A stretch of 64,000 bases of DNA, taken from Suillus spraguei. Lineage: Eukaryota > Basidiomycota > Agaricomycetes > Boletales > Suillaceae. The stretch lies in assembly GCA_016800925.1 (NCBI GenBank), contig JABCPU010000229.1:1-64000 (forward strand), read 5' to 3'. Shown in pieces: positions 57,358 through 64,000 of the stretch. The notes under the pieces are model-generated. The model was not told where the DNA came from, did not search any database, and saw only the letters and a program-made list of their open reading frames with translations. Positions within the stretch are counted from its first letter, which is position 1; each line of letters starts with the position of its first letter. The position numbers were made by a program, and so were the translations under genes.

Positions 57358-59284
57358 TTAAAACTTGCCCCATAGCCGTCCGAGATGGAGGTACCGTACC
57401 ACAAGTAGCAATGTGACACTGAATATGATGCTGCCACCTGAGCAAGGTCAACGTTTTACCAAAGATTCCAAGTGCCATAAACTCGCCTGAATAGTAACCC
57501 GCAGCGATAAACCCTCCTGTCGCGATACTGATTGCGCCTGATATCGGAGGACCTGCAACGCCTCCAAAAGCAATGAGGGACATGAACATTCCTACTCGAC
57601 GCCCCGCATCTTCTATTTGCCCCATTGCTACGAGAGGTGCAGAGTACAGGCATAAGAATGCCGCGATGGAGAATCTGGACGAGTTAGTCGAGCAAACTAA
57701 CTGTGGATAGTGCAACGCATACCCGTAAATGGCAGCAATTGCAATAAGCTGGGATTCATCTTTAGCAAATGGCCAAGCAATTGTCGTGATTCCCGTAATA
57801 GCAGTGAAAATTACTATAGTGTTGAGTGCGCCTGTTGGATATCAACTGATGTTCCCATAGTCCGCAGCTGTCAAGACCTACCAATTTTATCCGCCAACAG
57901 TCCAGATGACAAACGTCCAAATGCAGATGCCGTAGTGGCAATCGCGAGTATATAAAATGCAAAATCTTTCGAGACGCCAATTGCTACTGCGCTCACAGCG
58001 AGATATGTTAACTCTGATGAAACCAAAATATCAGGAGCCACAATAATAAGCACGATATTCATACCTGTATAAAGACCTAAAAGTGCAATAATTCCTGAGA
58101 TGCAATAGACAGTAAATGCTTTGTTGCGGAATGCTTTGAGATTGAAGAGTCCCCCACGAACGTTGACGGGCGGGAGCCGTCGTTTTAGCAGCTTGATGGA
58201 AATACATCAGAAAAAGAGGCATTTACAAGTGGTGACGACATACTACGTTGGCCGTCCCCAGGGCAGCCATCAAAATGAATCCAAATACCCGGACTGTCCA
58301 TTTAAACCTGTAATTATAGGAGGGTAGGTGAATTGCCTCATGTTTAATCCAACGAACTCACCCAATTAAGGGAATCAATTTTTGTGCCGCTACAGGAAAC
58401 ACGATGCTGCCGAGCGCAACCCCAGTGCTGGAGAGCGATAAGGCCAAGCCACGTCTCTTGGAGAACCAATGTGACACAATAACCACTGCGGGATTCCACA
58501 TGATACCAGAGCCCACTCCCAGGCCGATACCCTGTGTCAAGAAGAGTTGCCAGAATTGAGTGCATTCCGCGATTAGGAAAGTGCACGCGACGATGACACA
58601 GCTAGCGGCAAAGAATGGTATTTTGAAATATCCCAGGTCAAACATTCGCCCTGTTGCAAGCGATGGAAGGCACGCGAGCGCATACTAGAAGGACAAGTGA
58701 GTTACGTAGATTTACTAAGCCGAGAAGGAAACATACCTGGGTAGAACCGATCCATGCTCTGGATAATGCAAGAAATCAACCATGCAAGTTGCATCAAATA
58801 AACCTAGCATCTTACATAGTTGAAGGCGAAGTGTGGAGTGATAGATTTTCCTCGTAATACGCTTGGAAGATCTGAAATGTAGAAATTTGTAGAAATAGCA
58901 AGTGTGTGGTGATAAACCTTACTCACACCCCATGAGAGTATAAAACCAATCCTAGTGGAACCTTGTTGAGCCAAACCATGGAAAGAATTGGGAATAGCTT
59001 ACGTAGAGAACATAACCAACGCGGTGCTGCAATCCAAAGATGTCAGGAATTGTTAAATGGATTGACATTCATTATACTTGCGCAAAAACCATAAGCCATG
59101 CCCTTAATCCTCCATCCGGTGCTTCACCAAGGTATGTTACGTGCTTCTGAGAGACTTGTTCATCCGGAAGTTGCGGGTCAACAGTTGCTCTTGTATTCTG
59201 CTTATCGTAAGACGAGACACGACTGGTTTCAGATGCAGAACCATTACCCTGCAGGGCCTCTATCCTTGGTGATTTTTCGGACAT
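57358..59284 (-). CDS. MFS transporter, monocarboxylate-transporter-like, copy 1
   Basis: Minus-strand multi-exon gene from ATG 59284 (MSEKSPRIEALQGNGS) to TAA at 57358. The cytosolic N-terminus ends in APDGGLRAWLMVFAQV, the DGG-WG-V-type entry to helix 1 of MCT-like (SLC16/MCH) transporters. Helices include FFAASCVIVACTFLIAECTQ, LALSLSSTGVALGSIVFPVA, LSSELTYLAVSAVAIG-like sequence and FSIAAFLCLYSAPLVAMG, followed by EDAGRRVGMFMSLIAFGGVA. The last exon encodes LLLVVRYLHLGRLWGKF. MCT-type proteins move monocarboxylates or other small acids by proton coupling in animals; fungal substrates vary. It is a tandem paralogue of the gene at 61976-63897 with the same intron pattern. Confidence 0.85.
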
Positions 59285-61975
59285 GGCTTCTCGAAGAGGT
59301 CAGACCCAACAGAGAGCAGGATGGAAGGAACGACTGTGCTTACCCATACTGCCGGCGTTATATGCGGATAGTATTCTCCGGGATACCGTGACCCGGCTCC
59401 TTCCTATAGTTATTTGCACAACCTCGAGAGGCCGTAGAAAGTCGGGACTAGTATTGTATTCAATTCTGATCGGATAAAGCCACGCATACAATGATAAAAA
59501 AAGGTGTCAATAGACTTGCTGGCCTTCGCTGGTCGAGGTGAGAAATGGGCCTATTCATATGCAGGCCCATTCTCGCTATTCTGCCTGTACTTTGCCAATG
59601 AAGTTGCCATTATGACGATTTGAAGGCTAGACCTGATAGCAGTATAGCCTCGACTGATAAATCTCGTAGTAAAAAAATCGCGTTGGTAGTTCCACCTCTT
59701 CAAAAACGACTTCATGTGCGTGCTAGATCATCATATTGTGGGCGAGCCGGAAGTAAGTTCGAGTTAAGCCGCTGCAGCGGGAAGGCCAACAAGCCCAACT
59801 TATGTTTGGTGCGTGATTATGACCTGATCCTGTTACAGCCTCAAGCCAGGATGATGGATGGGAATGCTAGCTGTCCTCTGACGCTTAATTTCAAAGATGA
59901 TAGTGGTCAAATGGAATTAACTTGTAAACAGTCAAGTTTATGTAATGACCTAATTTCAACTCAAACTTTTGAAGGGACTTGACTCTTTGGACTTTTTGAG
60001 TATTGATTTGGCTGTCCTTTCAAATGTTTTCACCGTCTTAGTACGTGCCCCTCACTATCCACCGTCGCTTGGGCCGTGATACATCCATGCTGTCGTAGTA
60101 CTTGGTGAACTCAAACCAAGCTGGCAAATTGTAAGAGACAATCTGGTGCCCCAAAATTTCCGTGCCGCCATTCAACGAGACTAATCCACACAATGCATGA
60201 GACGTACGTCACGCACTTCGTAATTCTAACAGTTGCGCCAATGTTTGCGCTCTGAAAGACCGCTATGGTAAAACTCAGTTGATCATCATGACCTTTTATT
60301 AACATTTACTTGTAATGAGTGTGTTCCCATCATGTCTACTACTACTATGCCGTTGAATCAGCAGGACCTCACTGGCAACTCCGAGAATATTCAACACTTT
60401 CAAACACTTCTGTAAATCCAGGCATATCGTGGCACGCTCATTCGGAGGGTGGATTAAGATCAAGTAGAGGTATGTGATACTCTCGCCTTTTACAATTTCG
60501 CGCCCTCAATTGATTGCAAAATTTGAGGACGAACCTTGTTACTTGGCAAAAAAGTGCGTGCATGATGACTCGTAGTCCCTTAATCTTTGACCCACCGTAC
60601 ACGAGGGAGGAATCATCAATTTGGCTTTCGTGAGATCGTTGAGTGTCACGAAGATCTCGCAGTGAGTTCTTACCTTAACACTCTCTTACACTTATAGTGC
60701 TCTGAACACATGGACCAGGCCTTAATGGGAGAAATCATACTTCCTACATGTTCATGCTGTTACTATGTGATCTATCATTTCCCTTTTAAGCTAGATATGG
60801 CGTCATACATTCAGACAAATCGCGGATATCAATCAGGGTGTGCACTTGGCTACATCAATCACGCAATGGATCAGATGCTGTGCGTTTTGCACCATCAGAC
60901 TCACATTACCCTTATATTGGCATCCGCATTATATTATCGCCCGAGGCCGAGACTTCCCGTTTCTGTGATTTAGGGGAGTGGGAATTAATTCGCTAAATAT
61001 ACGGAAATAAAGGCTATGCCTTGATATCGAAGCAAGTGACTCATCAAACGGTACAAATTCATCAGCAGAGTGGCACTTACAGCTGGATTGACGTCGTAAT
61101 CCAAACCCCATCGTTCGCCAAGTTACCACTCGCTTGTGTCCATCCCTCTAAATATGACCATAGTCTTAAATGACTCCAGTTGGTTGCCTCAGATCAGTTT
61201 CTTTCGCTCTATGCCTTTGTAGGTCCGTGGAAATCAGTTGGTCGATTATGCCTCGATCTAATTCTGACTGCGGTCCCCGATGTAGGATCGTTGTTCAACT
61301 GATGTTACGTCACAAAATGGAGGCGCTGATAACAATAATACCGAGATGACCAGCGAGTTCAATTACAAAGCCTCGGATCACGAGCAGCAACCAGAACAAG
61401 CAAGTTGCAGAGAAGAATGAGTCCATGATCATGCAAGGTAGCGGCCCATATGGCTGATTGTAATACAACTCCGAGGACAATATTTGGACCTGGTTGTCGG
61501 ACTTGGCCTTGCAACTTTTGTTCGAGACGTTTTTATCATTGCTTGGCGTCCGACATGTCCATCCCGAGGGAAATATGTACATTGCTCATTTTTGAGTGCT
61601 CTGCGAGTGAATTTGAACCATTGACGAGCTAGCCATTGAAGGCGGCCTTCAGGAACTTGCCATGTTCGACTTTGGATGGACATTCCAGTCCAGTCGGCTG
61701 TTCCCCTCATGAAGGTTATATTGAAGGAAACGCCAAGTGCCGGACACTACATATTTCATGTCGCTTTCGCCAACCAATCAGACGGACAAGAAAGGACTAC
61801 ATCACACAAGAAAACTCGAGGTTCTCCGCTCAGCTTTAATGTGCAAACCAAAATAATTACACTACTTTATAACGAAAGCGACTCGTGCTCAATGCCCCGC
61901 TTGAATCATGTCGCATGCATTCTTTCTGTGTGGTTCAAGAGCATATTGACTCAACACCAGATTCGCCTCACCTCA
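59285..61975. other. Spacer between the MFS paralogues
   Basis: About 2.7 kb. Open frames at 59620-59982 (+) and about 61310-61710 (-, with a hydrophobic DSFFSATCLFWLLLVIRG stretch) have no family signatures. They may be relics, and none is called. Confidence 0.4.
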
Positions 61976-63897
61976 CTATTTACCCCCTAGCCGTCCGAAA
62001 TGAAAGTACTTCGCCACGAATAGCAATACGACACCGAACATAATGCTGCCACCTGGGCAATGTCAATACTCACTCAAAGGTCGCACGTGCCATAAACTTG
62101 CCTGAAAAATAACCAGCACCGGCGAACCCTCCTGTCGCGGTACGGATTGCTCCTGATATTGGAGTACCTGCAATGTTCCCGAAACCAATAATGGACATGA
62201 ACATCCCCACTCGACGCCCTGCGTCTTCCATTTCTCCCATTGCCACGGCAGGCACAGAGTATATAGATATGTATGCTCCGATGGAGAATCTGAACGTGTC
62301 AGTCGACTGGGCAACCAGCGGTGAAATAGTGGAATACATACCCGTGAATCACGACTATTGCAATAAGCTGGGATTTATCTTTAGCAAATGGCCAAATGGT
62401 TGTCGTGATCACCGAAATAGTGGTGAAAAGTGCCATGGTGTTGAGTGCGCCTGTCAAATATCAACCGATGTTCCCATAGTCCACAAATGTCGAGATCTAC
62501 CAATTCTATCTGCCAGCAGTCCAGATGACACACGTCCGAATATAGATGCCGCATTGGCAATCGAAATTAAATAAAATGCAAAATCTTTCGAGACGCCAAT
62601 TTCTACGGCGCTCACAGAGATATATGTTAACTCTGATGAAACCAAAATATCAGGAGCCACAATAATAAGCACAATGGTCGTACCTGTATAAAGACCTAAA
62701 AGTATCATAACCCCTGAAAGACAATAAACAGAATATGCTTTGTTGCGGAATGCTTTGAGATTGAAGAGTCCCCCACGAGCGTTAACGGGTGGAAGCCGCC
62801 GTTTGAGAAACTGAGAAAAATATGTCGGTCACGAAGATATTATCAGGTGCCAGCAACATACTATGTTGGCCATCCCCATTGCAGCCATCAGAATGAATCC
62901 AAATATACGCACTGTCCATCTAAACCTGAAAGTGTATGAGCGTATATAAATTGACCCGAGATTGACTAAATGAACACACCCAATCAACGGAAGCAAATTT
63001 TGTGCCGCTACAGGAAATATGATGCTGCCAGTTGCAGCCCCAAGGGCGGTGATAGACAAAGCAAGACCACGTTTCTTGAAGAACCATTGAGATATGACGA
63101 CGAGTGCAGGACTAAATAAGAAGCCGGAGCACGCTCCCTGGCCGACACCCTGTATCAGGAAGAACTGCCAGAATTGAGTGCATTCCGCAGTTAGGAAAGT
63201 GCACGCGACGAGAATGCAGCTAGCGGCGAAGAACGGTATTTTGAAGTATCCCAAGTCAAACAATCGCCCAGTTGCAAGTGACGGAAGATACGTAAGTGCA
63301 GACTGGTACGACAAGTGAGCCTGGTAGGCTCGTAGAACCAGGATTAGACACACCTGCGTAGAACCGATCCATGCTCTGAAGAGTGCAAGAAATCAGTTAT
63401 CCAACGTTGCATTAAACAGACATAGCACGTTACATAGTTGAAGGTGGAGTGTGAGGCAGAAGATTTTCCTCGTAATACGCCTGGAAGACCTGGAAGGCAA
63501 AAATTTGTAGGAACTGCAAACATGTCGTGACAAAACCTTACTCACACCCCATGAATTTGAAAAACCAAACCTGGTACACCTTATTGAGTGAAACTATGGA
63601 AAGAATCAGGAATAGCATACGTAGAGAATGTAACCAATGCGGTACTGTAATACGAAGAAATTAGTGACTATGTTGATCAAAAAAAAACTGTACTTGCGCA
63701 AAGACTGAAAGCCATGCCCTTAATCCTCCATCTGGTGCTTCGCTAAGATGCGTTTGAAGTGTAAGTTGAGAGGCTTGTTCATCCGGTATTTCCTTGTCGA
63801 AGGCTACCTCTGACTTCTGCTCGTAAGACAGGGTATGAGGGACAGAGTCAATGCCCTGCAAGGACTGTATAGTTGGTAACTTGTCCGAGTCGGACAT
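61976..63897 (-). CDS. MFS transporter, monocarboxylate-transporter-like, copy 2
   Basis: Minus-strand gene from ATG 63897 (MSDSDKLPTIQSLQGIDSVP) to TAG at 61976. It parallels copy 1 block by block: APDGGLRAWLSVFAQ, LFDLGYFKIPFFAASCILVA, KKRGLALSITALGAATG, ELTYISVSAVEIGVSKDFAF, EDAGRRVGMFMSIIGFGNIA and a final LLFVAKYFHFGRLGGK. Exons and introns sit at the same places, so one copy was duplicated in tandem and both have since diverged. Differences cluster in the N-terminus and in residues facing the putative channel (for example GTPISGAIRTATG against GPPISGAISIATG). Function is inferred from the fold only. The upstream region is cut by the window edge. Confidence 0.85.
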
Positions 63898-64000
63898 AGC
63901 GTCGTTCTCCTGTCAATATGGAAAGAAATGATCAGGGTCGACAGATAGCTGAGCGGAAAGAGCTACTGTATCGTTGTTTACAAATGATGTTGCCAACGTT

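Noticed and set aside
59620..59982. 120-codon plus-strand frame between the MFS genes
   Set aside because: No signature, and the first ATG context and composition give no support.

Overview
The window comes from a filamentous basidiomycete, most likely an Agaricomycete. The genes are split by many introns of about 45-60 nt with GT-AG (occasionally GC-AG) borders. The mobile elements are types common in Agaricomycetes: Plavaka-like and KDZ-like transposases, a chromodomain Gypsy element and hAT. Several proteins (a 575-aa secreted protein of unknown function, a short P450-like protein, a Rab GTPase with an altered G3 box) look like mushroom-lineage families. All calls are from reading translations and splice signals; no search was run.

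Region 1, about 1-22.6 kb, is a transposon graveyard. It holds an hAT fragment cut by an LTR whose promoter-proximal part is tandemly duplicated (1-1.3 kb), a degenerate Plavaka-like transposase on the minus strand (2.7-5.5 kb), and a two-exon gene of unknown function whose last codons are disrupted by a solo LTR (5.9-7.8 kb). A complete but decayed chromovirus-type Gypsy element follows on the minus strand (7.9-16.3 kb) with LTRs, gag, protease, RT/RNase H, integrase with chromodomain, and an extra zinc-knuckle ORF downstream of pol. Its 5' LTR carries a nested solo LTR of another family. After it come KDZ-like transposase fragments (17.6-18.3 and 21.0-21.6 kb), 63-bp repeats, and a second solo LTR of the first family (19.1-20.0 kb). 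Three solo LTRs have exact 5-bp target duplications.

Region 2, about 22.7-50.7 kb, is a gene-dense housekeeping block: a secreted unknown protein, a UPF0303/haem-degrading-like protein, a probable C2-domain protein, proteasome lid subunit RPN8, a seven-knuckle CCHC protein (GIS2/CNBP type), cytochrome oxidase subunit COX5/COX4, ATP synthase epsilon (ATP15, three small exons), a Rab GTPase, a dual-specificity phosphatase, eIF4A, a P450-like protein with frameshifts, COG6, pyruvate dehydrogenase E1 alpha, the protein mannosyltransferase PMT2 and fibrillarin. The genes do not form one pathway, though COX5, ATP15 and PDA1 all serve mitochondrial energy metabolism, and the Rab GTPase, COG6 and PMT2 serve the secretory route.

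Region 3, about 51-56 kb, is a second transposon patch: a retroelement gag/RT-like fragment split by a solo LTR, two further LTRs of the Gypsy family, and a Copia-type gag fragment. Region 4, about 56.6-64 kb, holds a tiny cysteine-rich secreted peptide gene and two tandemly duplicated MFS (monocarboxylate-transporter-like) genes on the minus strand.

No tRNA, rRNA or CRISPR feature was found. The most unusual points are the extra Gypsy ORF, the solo LTRs with exact target duplications, very small exons (8, 13 and 15 nt), two GC-AG introns, the Rab with Thr in place of the catalytic Gln, and the small secreted cysteine-rich peptide.
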